NCBI GenBank assembly: GCA_017539905.1
Contig: JAFYBZ010000010.1
Span: 1-33,934, forward strand
Length of the DNA: 33,934 nt
From: Clostridia bacterium
Lineage (GTDB): Bacteria; Bacillota; Clostridia; TANB77; UBA1234
Reading direction: 5' to 3'
The position numbers were made by a program, and so were the translations under genes. Under the pieces are notes generated by a model. That model saw nothing but the letters and a program-made list of their open reading frames with translations, did not search any database and was not told the DNA's origin. How positions within the stretch are numbered: position 1 is the stretch's first letter; each line of letters starts with the position of its first letter. Positions 25,637 to 33,934 of this stretch are shown piece by piece.

Positions 25637-27025
25637 TTACTCAATTATTCCTTTTAAATACCATACATGTTGCGACACTATTTTCAATTCTATTTCCTTT
25701 CCAATTAAGTCTTTTGGCCCCTCAAAATTAACTATCTTGTTTGATGAAGTCCTTGCAGTAAGCATATCTTTGTTAGTTTTACTTTCACCTTCCACTAATA
25801 CCCTTTGAGTTGTTCCAACATATTTATTCATACTTTCTTCAAGCATACCATCAGCCAAAGCTTTTAATCTATTAAATCTCTCGGATTTAATGTCTTCTGG
25901 AATATGTCCTTCCATTTTTTCAGCTCTAGTACCTTTTCTGACACTATAAATGAACATAAAAACTTGTTCATAGTCCATTTTTCTTACAACATCTAGTGTA
26001 TCTTCAAAATCTTCTTCTGTCTCACCCGGAAAACCAACTATGATATCAGTCGTAAATAGTGCATCAGGAATTTTTTCTTTTATTCTCTTTGCTAAATCTA
26101 GATACTCCTCTTTGGTATATCCTCTGTTCATAGACTGTAATACTTTTGAGCTTCCAGATTGTAATGGCAAATGAATAACTCTTGAAATCTTTTTACTATT
26201 AGCAATTACATCAATAACATCAGCTTTAAAATCCTTTGGATGAGGCGATGTGAATTTAATAATATCTATTCCATCTATTTTGTCTAAATCAGCAAGTAGA
26301 TTTGCGAAACTATAACCCTCACGAGGATTATAAGAATTTACATTTTGACCTAAAAGAAGAATTTCTTTGCAGCCATCCTTTGCTAATTCGTTTACTTCAA
26401 AAAGAATATCTTCAGGTTGTCTAGAACGTTCTCTGCCACGAACATATGGAACTATACAATACGAGCAGAAATTGTTACAACCATTCATTATGATAATTGA
26501 TGCTTGTGTTTTGCTTTGTCTCTTTATTGGAAGTCCTTCATAAATCTCACCATCAATATCCCACACATCAACTATTCTTTTTTGGTTATTGTTAGTTAAC
26601 TTATTATAAAGCATTTCGGGAAACTTGTATAAATTATGAGTTCCAAAAATAATATCTACTTGAGAATAACTCTTTTTAATCTTTTCAATGACATGAGGCT
26701 CTTGTGACATACAACCAGCAAAACAAATAATCATATTGTTCTTTTCTTTAATATTCTTTAATTCACCAAGTTTTCCAAACACCTTTTCTTCAGCATTTTC
26801 GCGAATAGAGCAAGTGTTAAAGATCACAATATTAGCATATTCAAACTCTTCGACTTGTGTGTAACCCATACTATCTAGCATTCCACAAAGTTTTTCACTA
26901 TCTGCTTCATTAAGTTTGCAGCCCATTGTGTTAATACAATAATTACGCTTTTCGCCAAGTGTTTTTATTTTATTAATATATTCAATTTGATTTTGAATTT
27001 CCGATTCTGGAACTTTGTTAATCAT
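25637..27025 (-). CDS. miaB: tRNA-2-methylthio-N6-dimethylallyladenosine synthase
   Basis: 462 residues. A radical-SAM methylthiotransferase that adds the methylthio group to i6A37 of tRNAs reading UNN codons. The N-terminal methylthiotransferase domain has the three cluster cysteines C36 (MGCKLNEADSE), C72 (NTCSIRENAE) and C105 (FAGCM). The radical-SAM cluster is C183, C187 and C190 in NGCNNFCSYC, followed by IVPYVRGRERSR, the MiaB signature. HLPLQSGSSKVL and TDIIVGFPGETEEDF are family blocks. The C-terminal TRAM domain starts at about 395. AAAGGAG precedes the ATG. It follows the efp unit, with a hairpin in between. Confidence 0.95.
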   Translation of the reverse strand: MINKVPESEIQNQIEYINKIKTLGEKRNYCINTMGCKLNEADSEKLCGMLDSMGYTQVEEFEYANIVIFNTCSIRENAEEKVFGKLGELKNIKEKNNMIICFAGCMSQEPHVIEKIKKSYSQVDIIFGTHNLYKFPEMLYNKLTNNNQKRIVDVWDIDGEIYEGLPIKRQSKTQASIIIMNGCNNFCSYCIVPYVRGRERSRQPEDILFEVNELAKDGCKEILLLGQNVNSYNPREGYSFANLLADLDKIDGIDIIKFTSPHPKDFKADVIDVIANSKKISRVIHLPLQSGSSKVLQSMNRGYTKEEYLDLAKRIKEKIPDALFTTDIIVGFPGETEEDFEDTLDVVRKMDYEQVFMFIYSVRKGTRAEKMEGHIPEDIKSERFNRLKALADGMLEESMNKYVGTTQRVLVEGESKTNKDMLTARTSSNKIVNFEGPKDLIGKEIELKIVSQHVWYLKGIIE

Positions 27026-27049
27026 TGAATAAACTCCTTTTACAATATA

Positions 27050-27076
27050 AAATTTGGCGAGCTAAAAGCTCGCCAA
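27050..27076 (-). terminator. Hairpin between the efp unit and miaB
   Basis: TTGGCGAGCT/AGCTCGCCAA, ten base pairs with a three-base loop (27054-27076), followed by the moderate T-tract AAATTTTAT on the minus strand. As no separate miaB promoter is clear, it may be a partial terminator inside one transcript. Confidence 0.6.
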
Positions 27077-27079
27077 CAA

Positions 27080-27358
27080 TTACATTTCGATTGAATCGTC
27101 AAAGTCAATTACGATTGTTTTGTGGCAATTAGGACATTCTATCTCATTTATATTATCCTCAATTAGCCAGTTTGGAACTAAATCTCCACAATATGGACAT
27201 TTAAGCTCTTGTGGTTCAAAATCATCATTGATTTGACTTTGTATATCTAAAATAGTATCTTGCATTTCTGTAAGTTGTTCTTGCATGTTGTCTTGAAATT
27301 CAACTACATGTACTAAGTGAGTAGTAAATTCTTGAATCAATGCTTCGATTGATTTCAT
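27080..27358 (-). CDS. Zinc-ribbon protein, CD1247-like, with interrupted natural start
   Basis: The ATG at 27358 gives 92 residues: a coiled-coil-like helix (IQEFTTHLVHVVEFQDNMQE), then an acidic linker and a zinc ribbon CPYC...CPNC. This resembles clostridial CD1247-type proteins of unknown function. However, the ATG at 27358 has no convincing ribosome site, and the frame continues upstream with sensible protein sequence (FKDKIIKEVEKIDKAISDDE) back to an ATG at 27442 that overlaps the efp stop (TAATG). Codon 3 of that longer frame is TAA (27436-27434). So either the gene is damaged or translation starts weakly inside. The full reading would be 27080-27442. Confidence 0.65.
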   Translation of the reverse strand: MKSIEALIQEFTTHLVHVVEFQDNMQEQLTEMQDTILDIQSQINDDFEPQELKCPYCGDLVPNWLIEDNINEIECPNCHKTIVIDFDDSIEM

Positions 27359-27441
27359 AACAACTTTGCGTTCTTCATCATCAGAAATTGCTTTATCTAT
27401 TTTTTCAACTTCTTTAATAATCTTATCTTTAAATTAAGACA

Positions 27442-27999
27442 TTAAACACGCTCCATGTATTCTCCTGTACGAGTATCGATACGAATTTTGTCTCCAATTT
27501 CAACAAATAAAGGAACATTTACTTGATATCCTGTTTCTGTTGTAGCTGGTTTTAAAGTACCTGTAGAAGTATTTCCTTTAAATCCTGGCTCAGTATATGT
27601 AATTGTTAATTCAACAAACATAGGTGGTTCAACACCAAATACTTTTCCTTTGTATGATAATACTTTAACTTCCATGTTATCTAAAAGATAGTTTAGAATA
27701 TCTCCTAAATCATCTTTTGTAAGTGGAAGTTGTTCATATGTATCATTATCCATGAAGTAATATGTGTCTCCATCATTATATAAATATTGCATTGTTTTTC
27801 TGTCGATTTGAGCTTCTTCAACTTTAGTTGTAGGGTTAAATGTTTGTTCTGTAACAGCGCCAGTAATAACATTCTTAAGCTTTGTTCTAACGAAAGCTGC
27901 TCCCTTTCCTGGTTTAACGTGTTGGAATTCAACTATTCTATATACTTGACCTTCCATTTCAAAAGTCATACCATTTCTAAAATCTCCTGCTGTAATCAT
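27442..27999 (-). CDS. efp: Elongation factor P
   Basis: 185 residues, exact family size. It binds between the ribosomal P and E sites and rescues stalling at polyproline. Three beta-barrel domains are recognisable. The modifiable lysine is K32 in the loop KPGKGAAF (29-36), and the C-terminal signature is [17 protein letters not shown]. The 2060-residue surface protein contains a run of seven prolines, the kind of sequence that needs EF-P. AGGAAGGATGATTTAA precedes the ATG. A good promoter lies about 40 bases upstream. Confidence 0.97.
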   Translation of the reverse strand: MITAGDFRNGMTFEMEGQVYRIVEFQHVKPGKGAAFVRTKLKNVITGAVTEQTFNPTTKVEEAQIDRKTMQYLYNDGDTYYFMDNDTYEQLPLTKDDLGDILNYLLDNMEVKVLSYKGKVFGVEPPMFVELTITYTEPGFKGNTSTGTLKPATTETGYQVNVPLFVEIGDKIRIDTRTGEYMERV

Positions 28000-28037
28000 T
28001 TAAATCATCCTTCCTATTTTTTCTCATAACTGGACTA

Positions 28038-28066
28038 ATTTTACAACAAACAAGCTCACGTTTCAA
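28038..28066 (-). promoter_or_regulatory. efp promoter
   Basis: Minus strand TTGAAA (28066-28061), 17 bases, TAAAAT (28043-28038). Confidence 0.65.
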
Positions 28067-28110
28067 CATTTTTCGTATATTTTGTTAACAGTATCTTTAT
28101 TGCTTAATTA

Positions 28111-28146
28111 TAATAAAAATAGCGCCTTGGCAAATGCCTAGGCGCC
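28111..28146 (-). terminator. Terminator hairpin after rubrerythrin / putative small RNA
   Basis: GCGCC and GGC pair with GCC and GGCGC (28122-28126, 28129-28131, 28136-28138, 28141-28145) around small internal bulges, followed on the minus strand by TATTTTTATTA. Confidence 0.7.
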
Positions 28147-28221
28147 TTCACATTACTCCGGCTGTCTTTTGATCGAAAACGCAGAGCTGTAGTACGTGAA
28201 TGTGAGATTGTGATATACCTT
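28112..28221 (-). ncRNA. Putative small structured RNA of about 110 bases
   Basis: Between rubrerythrin and efp the minus strand has TTGACA (28255-28250), 16 bases, TATTAT (28233-28228), then about 75 bases of structured sequence and a terminator. The middle folds with TCACATT pairing to AATGTGA, ACT with AGT, CTG with CAG, and a TTTT-CGATC-AAAA apical hairpin. It has no sensible coding frame. I tried SRP RNA, 6S RNA, tRNA and common riboswitch motifs and none fits. The -35 box directly follows the rubrerythrin stop codon. It could instead be only a long 3' end of the rubrerythrin transcript. Confidence 0.4.
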
Positions 28222-28227
28222 CTTAAC

Positions 28228-28255
28228 ATAATATCATAAAAGGGATTTTTGTCAA
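28228..28255 (-). promoter_or_regulatory. Promoter of the putative small RNA
   Basis: TTGACA (28255-28250, consensus), 16 bases, TATTAT (28233-28228) on the minus strand; the -35 box abuts the TAA of rubrerythrin. Confidence 0.5.
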
Positions 28256-28798
28256 TTACATATAGTTCTCGTTTTTTACTTCGAAATATGACTTTGGATG
28301 AGAGCAAACAGGGCATACTTCTGGAGCTTCTCTTCCAATAACAATATGTCCACAGTTTCTACATTGCCATATTTTATCTCCGTCTTTGCTAAATACTAGG
28401 CCGCCCTCAACATTTTCAAGTAGCTTTCTATATCTAGCTTCATGTTCTTTTTCAATTTGTCCCACTGCTTCAAATAAATAAGAAATTCTGTCAAATCCTT
28501 CTTCTTTAGCTTCTTTAGCGAATCTTTCATACATATCTGTCCATTCATAGTTTTCGCCTTCTGCTGCAGCTTTAAGATTATCTGCAGTTCCAGGAACTTC
28601 TCCACCATTTAATAGCTTAAACCAAATTTTAGCATGTTCTTTCTCATTATTAGCTGTTTCCTCAAATATAGCAGCTATTTGCTCATATCCATCTTTCTTT
28701 GCTTTACTAGCAAAATATGTATATTTATTTCTTGCTTGTGACTCTCCTGCAAAAGCTTCCATCAAATTCTTCTCTGTTTTACTACCTTTAAGTTCCAT
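28256..28798 (-). CDS. rbr: Rubrerythrin
   Basis: 180 residues. A non-heme diiron peroxidase protecting anaerobes from hydrogen peroxide; it receives electrons through its rubredoxin-like end. The ferritin-like four-helix part shows [12 protein letters not shown] (E19) and [12 protein letters not shown] (E52, H55), then a second pair of helices with [10 protein letters not shown]. The C-terminal rubredoxin-like centre is C146/C149 (CRNCG) and C162/C165 (CPVC). TAAGGAGG precedes the ATG. Monocistronic with its own promoter. Its presence suggests an anaerobic lifestyle. Confidence 0.96.
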   Translation of the reverse strand: MELKGSKTEKNLMEAFAGESQARNKYTYFASKAKKDGYEQIAAIFEETANNEKEHAKIWFKLLNGGEVPGTADNLKAAAEGENYEWTDMYERFAKEAKEEGFDRISYLFEAVGQIEKEHEARYRKLLENVEGGLVFSKDGDKIWQCRNCGHIVIGREAPEVCPVCSHPKSYFEVKNENYM

Positions 28799-28875
28799 AT
28801 TTGAACCTCCTTAATTATTTTTACGTGAATTTATGTTAACAAATTTGTGCTTTTTCTCACGTTTTCTACCGATTC

Positions 28876-28904
28876 ATTTTACAATGAAACCTTAGAAATT
28901 GCAA
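28876..28904 (-). promoter_or_regulatory. Rubrerythrin promoter
   Basis: Minus strand TTGCAA (28904-28899), 17 bases, TAAAAT (28881-28876). I looked for a PerR-type box and did not find a clear one. Confidence 0.65.
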
Positions 28905-28909
28905 TACAT

Positions 28910-28949
28910 AAAAGTCTCCCCCACCTATTTTTAAATTTAGGTGGGGGAG
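28910..28949 (-). terminator. Terminator of the SLH copy 3 operon
   Basis: CTCCCCCACCTA (28916-28927) pairs with TAGGTGGGGGAG (28938-28949), 12 base pairs, ten-base loop, followed on the minus strand by ACTTTTATG. It lies 15 bases after the stop at 28964. Confidence 0.82.
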
Positions 28950-28963
28950 TTCTTATTTTTTTA

Positions 28964-31900
28964 TTAATAAACAATGTCTTTTGTATTTTCAATTTGTATA
29001 GATGTATCAGATTCATACATGGTTACAGCTCCATTTGGAACAGTTGCGGTCTTACCATTTGGTAAAGTTATTGTCATCATTCCATTTGGTGTTGTCCAAT
29101 TAATAACTGGGTCTTCCTTTGTCTTATCTTCTTTACCAATATCGCTTCCCGAAGTGAATCGAGCCTCAGGTCCGTAGTACTTTAAGTATTTAGAACTATT
29201 ATTATTTGTACTAATATTAAATACAACTATAATATATCCATTTTTAAACAACTTAGAAGTATCATTTGATCTTATTGCTTCAATTGCTCTAGCATCAGTT
29301 AATGAAGGATCAACAGCAACTGTAGTAGTTGGCAATGCATATCCTGCATACCATCTTCCTACGCTTCCAACAACTCTATCACTTCCACCTTCAGAAGAAG
29401 TTTTTGCATTTTCTATGATATTATCTTTAGTTTGCTTATATAATCCTTCTCCACCATTGTCAGTCATATATTCAATAAAGTTGTTGTAACACATTCTCAT
29501 TGAATGTGGAAGATTTAAACTTCTTAATGTACCAATATTTACTTTATTTGAATAATTATATCTAGTATATCCTTCTATAGGATAAATCTTGTTTGAATCT
29601 GTTATCTCTTGAGAATCAACTTTCAAATATGAATCTGTTATTGCTACTTTTATATTTAAATCTTCAGCGCCTGTACCAAGTCTCTTATATGTACTATTTT
29701 TCTTATAATACAAATTAACTGGTTTTGCAGCTCCGCCTTCTTTTGATACAAAGTAGAATCCATTATTGGCAACACTTATATCTATATTGTTGCTCTTTCT
29801 TCCTTTTGTTTTAAAATTAAATATAAATGAACTACCTAATTTTGGTGCAAAAGCATAAGAGCTATTCTTGTTTTGTGATTTAACATTTGTTATAGATGAA
29901 TAAACATTATTTCTTCCTTTTTGTGTTTGTCCGAATGGAAATTCATTTGCAAGTACATTATCTGTATTAAATATTTGTGATTGAACTTTGGTTTCCCAGT
30001 CTCTATCATTTGAATTGCTTACTTGTAAATCATAAATCTTTCCAACGATTTCTACTGTAATATCTTTAGTAGCAATATATTTTGTTATATCTGTATTAGC
30101 ATCTTTTTGCATAGCTTGTAGTTGTTCATTAGTTGTAACGTTCTCAGCAACAACTTCCGTCCAAACGGTTTGTTCCCCTTCATCTACCCATACTGGAAGA
30201 AGGAATTCATACTTCATACTAGTAAGTTTTACCGGAACATCAGCCATATCTCCAAGCCATGTATTAGCTGGAACAAAGAACGTTTTCTCTTTTCCGCTTG
30301 AATCCTTATATAATAAATATGCATCAAAACTTAACTTAACATCCTTATATTTTCCCCAGTTAGAATCTTCTTTTGGTATAGCTTGATTTGATAAATAATT
30401 TCTCGTGCCGTAGCCTCTCTTAGTAATATGCGTTCCATCATTTGGGAATATAACACTAAATCGCTTATCTAATTGAATAGCAATATTACTGCTAGGATTT
30501 ACTCTTTGATCTTTAAACGATTCCGTCTCTATATAAGCTCTATCTACTACTGGAGTATGAACATTAACATCGTTAACGCTTATATTAACTGGTTGATAAC
30601 CTGTATAATGTAATTCAGCCACTGGATCATATAATCCATTTTTCTTATATGATGGAATCATTTCAACAACTGTACCTTTTGGTTGAGCACTACGAACTTC
30701 TGGCTCAATGTGGTTATCTGAACCACTTGTAATATGAGAACCTCTAAAGTCAAACTCTGTTGCAGTTTTATTTGTTCCAGTGCCATTGTTATGTGCAGAT
30801 GATCCTCCTGGAACAGCATCAACCAATGCTTTAATTTGCGCTACTGCGCTCGCATACCAACCATTTTGATCATGCGAAACAGCCGCCGTAGCTTCACGTT
30901 CTTCTTCATATTCACCAACAAAATAAGAATAAATCAAAGGAACTGCTGGATCTCTCTCATTACTAAAACTTGAACTAAATCCTGCATAATTTAAATTCTC
31001 TTGATAAAATTCGATTTTTACATCACTTTCTGTAGGAGCATCTTTAACTAAAGCATATTCTGCTTGATAAATATTTGGAGTAACGCTTAAACATGTAGCT
31101 TTATGTCCAGTATAAGAAACAGCCTCTCCAATTTGTGGTCCTGTTTTTGTTCCATGTCTTTCTTCAAAGTGTCCTTTTTCAATTACCTCATCGCCACTCT
31201 TTTTATCAGGAATCCAAACATGGTACTTATATCCAGCTGTAAATACTACAGGTATATCAGTACATCCACCCCAAGCTGTATGCGTTGATACTTTTATACT
31301 GTATAAAATATCATCAACTTCTGTAACATCAAAAAATAAATTTTCACTAGTTGGAATAGCTTCTGTAACATCATACTCATGTGTATCAGTATCATTAATT
31401 TGTTTATCATTAACATCTTTTCCAACAAAGTCTTTGTTATAAATTTTAACCTCGCCTGTAGGTATTATGTGATTATAATAGTATTGTCCATTGGTAGACT
31501 TATGCCATACTTTTCCAGCAGGTGGAAGTTCTGGTATTTCATCATCTCCATGAGGGCCAATGCTCATAATTTGGTCAAATTGTCCTAGCGCATCTAATAC
31601 CAAAGCTTCAACGTATTTTGTTTGATCCTCTGGTGATAATGAATTATAGTACGCTAAATTAAATGAAGGGCAAATATCTGTTATAGATGCTACTCCATTT
31701 GGATTATCAGTCGTTCCAAGTATAATAACAATTCCATTACTTACATCTCTTCCAAGTGTAATTGATGTAGTATTATCTATTCCAACATTTATGTTGCATA
31801 CATCATAATGTGCTTGTCCATCTGTTAAACCTTCTACATATGAATTAATCTGCTCATTTGTAGCATTTGGATTAGCATTCATATATAGATTTAGTTGCAA

Positions 31901-32252
31901 TCTAAAAGCAGCATACGCAGTTGGACTAAATTGTCCATCATCCCCAACAAAAGCATCTTCACTACAAGTTACTGTTACTGCCCTTGTATTTGCACCCGCT
32001 CTAGATCCATCCGTCTCACCTATTGTAACTTCTCTACCGTCTCCATCAGGGTGTCCAGGAATTCTATTATATGTACCATCTGTTGCACCAATATTTCCGA
32101 ACTAAATTTGTTACCGGCATTCTTCCCTGAGAAGCAATTTCAGCATTATTTGTTCTTGTTTCATTAGTAATATCTGAAAGTGCATAAACTACAGAGCTCA
32201 ACAACACAAAAATAATTGTAATCAAAGTAAAAAATCTTATTATTTTACTCAT
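28964..32252 (-). CDS. Large secreted surface protein, partner of SLH copy 3, with apparent frameshift
   Basis: An ATG at 32252 opens with a signal peptide (IIRFFTLITIIFVLLSSVVY) but that frame stops at 32067. The rest continues in another frame, open from 32101 to 28964. Removing one base near 32099 (GTT-C-GGA) joins NLV to GNIGATDGTYN and gives about 1095 residues. The long downstream frame alone has no signal peptide or ribosome site, only an internal TTG at 31900. From about residue 340 onward it matches the 2060-residue protein: AIPTSENLFFDV against AVPTSEDLYANV, GTHITKRGYG against GTHLDETGYG, GRWYAGYALPTTTVAVD against GHWYGAFELPSSTIVVD, PNGKTATVP against PNGKTGKLP. No C-terminal anchor. 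The start overlaps the SLH stop by eight bases. Confidence 0.82.
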
Positions 32253-33084
32253 TTATTGCCCTCCTAACTTCAGAAAATCTATAAATAATTGTTGCAACTT
32301 CCGCTCTTGTCATATTCTTTAATGGTTTAAATGTACCATCTTCATATCCTATCATAAGTCCAAGTCTTGCAATATTTGAAACAGCTGTTTCATCACTACT
32401 TCCAAATTCTTTTACATCATCAAAAGTAATAACAACTTTTTCATACGATTCAGATGATTTAAAAGGCATAAGCTTATTATATTTTTCATAAAAAGCAGAC
32501 ATTTGCTCACTTGTTAATTTATTCATTATTTCATTAAGCTCACTACTAGAAATATTAGTAGACTTGGTAATCTTCATTTCATATAACACTTTTTTGGCCG
32601 CTTCATGTTGCTTTTCGACTTCTTCAGAAGTTGGCTTAACTTTTTCTCTATTCTTTTCGTCAAAAAGACCTACTTCTTTGCAAAATCCATTTAGAATAAC
32701 TGCAGCCTCTAATCTTGTAATAGGCATAGTAATAGTATCGCCGGAATAATTATATGGATTATTCTTTGCTGCTAACATAACATATGTATCATACCATCTT
32801 CCACCCTCTCTTGTTGGAATAGATAAAATCCCTTCCAAACCTGGCATAGAAGAATATGCTTCTGAAACAATTAGTTTTAAGAATTCTGCTCTTGTAATTG
32901 AATTACTTGGTCTAAAAGTTCCATCCTTATAGCCATTGATAGTTCCCTTGTCTGATAATGCTGAAACATATTTATGTGCCCAATGAGACTCAGATAAATC
33001 ACTAAACTCTTTAGCGATACTTAAAGAGCATAGTGTTCCACAAGTTAAGATGATAATAAACAAAATCAATATTGCTTTTTTCAT
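32245..33084 (-). CDS. Small secreted SLH-domain protein (copy 3)
   Basis: 279 residues: signal peptide (ending SIA before KEFSD), SLH 1 (FSDLSESHWAHKYV, INGYKDGTFRP, TRAEF), and SLH 2 (WYDTYVMLAAKNNP, ITRLEAAVILNGF). Then comes an inserted charged helical segment of about 80 residues absent from the other two copies (EEVEKQHEAAKKVLYEMKIT, LTSEQMSAFYEKYNKL), and SLH 3 (IGYEDGTFKPLKNMTRAEVA). The last codons AGG AGG GCA act as ribosome site for the next gene, whose ATG overlaps the end of this one (ATGAGTAA). ATGGAGGT precedes its own start. Weak -10 candidates lie at 33115-33160; I could not choose among them. Confidence 0.92.
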   Translation of the reverse strand: MKKAILILFIIILTCGTLCSLSIAKEFSDLSESHWAHKYVSALSDKGTINGYKDGTFRPSNSITRAEFLKLIVSEAYSSMPGLEGILSIPTREGGRWYDTYVMLAAKNNPYNYSGDTITMPITRLEAAVILNGFCKEVGLFDEKNREKVKPTSEEVEKQHEAAKKVLYEMKITKSTNISSSELNEIMNKLTSEQMSAFYEKYNKLMPFKSSESYEKVVITFDDVKEFGSSDETAVSNIARLGLMIGYEDGTFKPLKNMTRAEVATIIYRFSEVRRAINE

Positions 33085-33267
33085 ACTAAAACCTCCATAT
33101 TTGTATAAATATCCACCTAATATTTTATCAAACTAAAAGTAAATGAATTTAATAGATATTGTTATTTAACATCAACTTAATATTTGTTACATTTTGATTA
33201 CGTACAAGCCTATTTGAACACAATATGGTAGAATGAATTATATATAACCTGTAAAGGAGTTTTAATT

Positions 33268-33852
33268 ATGCAATCATTCTTAAGTAATAGTCTTCCCATT
33301 GTTGTATTTATTATTTCAGTTTTTATTTGCTATATAGTATCAAAAGCAAAAAAAGTTCCTCCAAATACAACAATTATTATTGATAGAAATACACATTTCC
33401 ACAAGAAAAAAAGTGGAGGATATTATCTATTTAATCCAAGAACAGATAAAGTTACTACGCAAGTTTCCATATTTCCAATTACCGAAAAATATACAAATAT
33501 TTTTAAAACACACGAAGATGGTTACTACAATGTTTCATTCGCGATGACATATATTTGCAAAGAGCCAAATCAAACATTGGACTCTCTTTCTGACAGTAGA
33601 AGAAGCATTTACGATATTGCTAACTGCGCAGTTGAAATAATTTGGGGAGCTCTTAGTACAAAAGATATTGTTAAAACTACTCTAGACGAAATGAGCGAAA
33701 GATTATTTCATCAATTAGAAGCAACTCTTGAATACTTCTATATTGATGTTACAGAAGCACATATAATTAATTACACTATGGTTAATGAAGAAGTCGGAAG
33801 AAATATTGTATTCCAAAAACATATTTCTTCAAGCAACGATCCAATACAATAA
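33268..33852 (+). CDS. SPFH/band 7-like membrane protein
   Basis: 194 residues. One N-terminal membrane helix (about 8-26, LPIVVFIISVFICYIVS), then KVPPNTTIIIDRNTHFHKK, which resembles the start of the SPFH (stomatin/prohibitin/flotillin) domain. Next come a strand region with KVTTQVSIFPI, YYNVSFAMTYICKEPN, and a helix block (SIYDIANCAVEIIWGALSTKDIV). Family members scaffold membrane microdomains. It is short: the usual long coiled-coil C-terminus is absent and the protein ends after VNEEVGRNIVFQKHISSSN. AAAGGAG stands nine bases before the ATG. It is divergent from the SLH copy 3 operon. A possible promoter is TTGAAC-18-TTATAT just upstream. Confidence 0.75.
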   Translation: MQSFLSNSLPIVVFIISVFICYIVSKAKKVPPNTTIIIDRNTHFHKKKSGGYYLFNPRTDKVTTQVSIFPITEKYTNIFKTHEDGYYNVSFAMTYICKEPNQTLDSLSDSRRSIYDIANCAVEIIWGALSTKDIVKTTLDEMSERLFHQLEATLEYFYIDVTEAHIINYTMVNEEVGRNIVFQKHISSSNDPIQ

Positions 33853-33876
33853 ATATGCTTATTTAAGAGAGGTGCA

Positions 33877-33934
33877 TTTTGGGGACACTTACTAAAAGTC
33901 ACAACATTGTGACTTTTAGTAAGTGTCCCAAAAA
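33877..33934. repeat. Near-perfect 58-base inverted repeat at window edge
   Basis: Two 28-base arms (33877-33904 and 33907-33934) with one mismatch and a two-base spacer. The left arm starts TTTTGGGGACACTTAC and the centre is CACAACATTGTG. It begins 24 bases after the stop of the SPFH-like gene and may continue beyond the window. The left arm is very similar to the minus strand of 9728-9760. It could act as a terminator or be a mobile palindromic (REP-like) element. Confidence 0.8.

Noticed and set aside
27434..27436. Recoded stop (selenocysteine or pyrrolysine) in the zinc-ribbon gene
   Set aside because: The codon is TAA, which is not used for either amino acid, and no insertion element is visible.
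28141..28215. tRNA or tRNA-like gene (contains a TTCGATC-like loop)
   Set aside because: No acceptor stem, D-arm or anticodon arm can be formed around it on either strand.
28104..28316. Open frame of 70 codons across the rubrerythrin 3' end
   Set aside because: Overlaps rubrerythrin in another frame and runs through the terminator hairpin; no ribosome site; the peptide looks random.
28964..31900. A 978-residue protein starting at the TTG at 31900
   Set aside because: It lacks a ribosome site and signal peptide, and the frame continues upstream to 32101 with sensible sequence; the true gene starts at 32252 with a frameshift.
32067..32101. Programmed ribosomal frameshifting
   Set aside because: No slippery heptamer, no CUU-UGA-type +1 site and no stimulatory hairpin; the GUU codon would re-pair poorly after a +1 shift.

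Overview
The window is about 34 kb of a low-GC bacterial chromosome, most likely an uncultured Clostridia-type Firmicute. Several things point that way: strong AGGAGG ribosome binding sites, TTGACA/TATAAT-type promoters with 17-base spacing, a T-box riboswitch in front of a single-chain glycyl-tRNA synthetase, SLH-domain surface proteins, rubrerythrin, PrsW, and AT-rich codon use. I could not compare against any database, so the assignment stops there.

Layout. (1) 1-2275, minus strand: a surface-protein operon (cysteine-repeat protein, small SLH protein, exported protein cut by the window edge). (2) 2314-4473: two self-contained cassettes, each with its own promoter and terminator. One holds a pair of exported paralogs and the other an unknown protein; the first is clearly richer in G+C than its surroundings. 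(3) 4498-10251: gapA, an exported stalk-domain protein, a signal-less leucine-rich-repeat (LRR) protein, a J-domain protein coupled to apt, and another GC-shifted cassette. (4) 10278-13217: pnp on the plus strand with a long leader hairpin, then a small membrane protein. (5) 13224-15675: T-box, glyQS, prsW. (6) 15695-18619: a second signal-less LRR protein. (7) 18633-25482: small SLH protein plus a 2060-residue secreted protein. (8) 25606-28904: miaB, efp with a zinc-ribbon gene whose natural start is followed by a stop codon, a possible small RNA, and rubrerythrin. (9) 28910-33084: a third SLH protein overlapping a large secreted protein with an apparent frameshift. (10) 33268-33934: an SPFH-like protein and a near-perfect 58-base inverted repeat at the window edge.

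The most interesting theme is a surface system that occurs three times. Each copy has a secreted protein made almost only of three SLH motifs (the wall anchor). It is followed within 13 bases, or with overlapping stop and start codons, by a larger exported partner. The two partners that can be read to the end have no anchor of their own: no LPXTG, no C-terminal membrane helix, no SLH. They share a long homologous region. Cysteine-repeat modules occur both as a stand-alone protein next to copy 1 and at the N-terminus of the giant protein of copy 2. My inference is an anchor-plus-passenger arrangement in which the SLH protein holds its partner on the cell wall.

Other points are two cytosolic BspA-type LRR paralogs with matching promoters, a possible RNase III-type hairpin in the pnp leader, related hairpins in the gapA leader and pnp terminator, and a GGGGACAC palindrome family.
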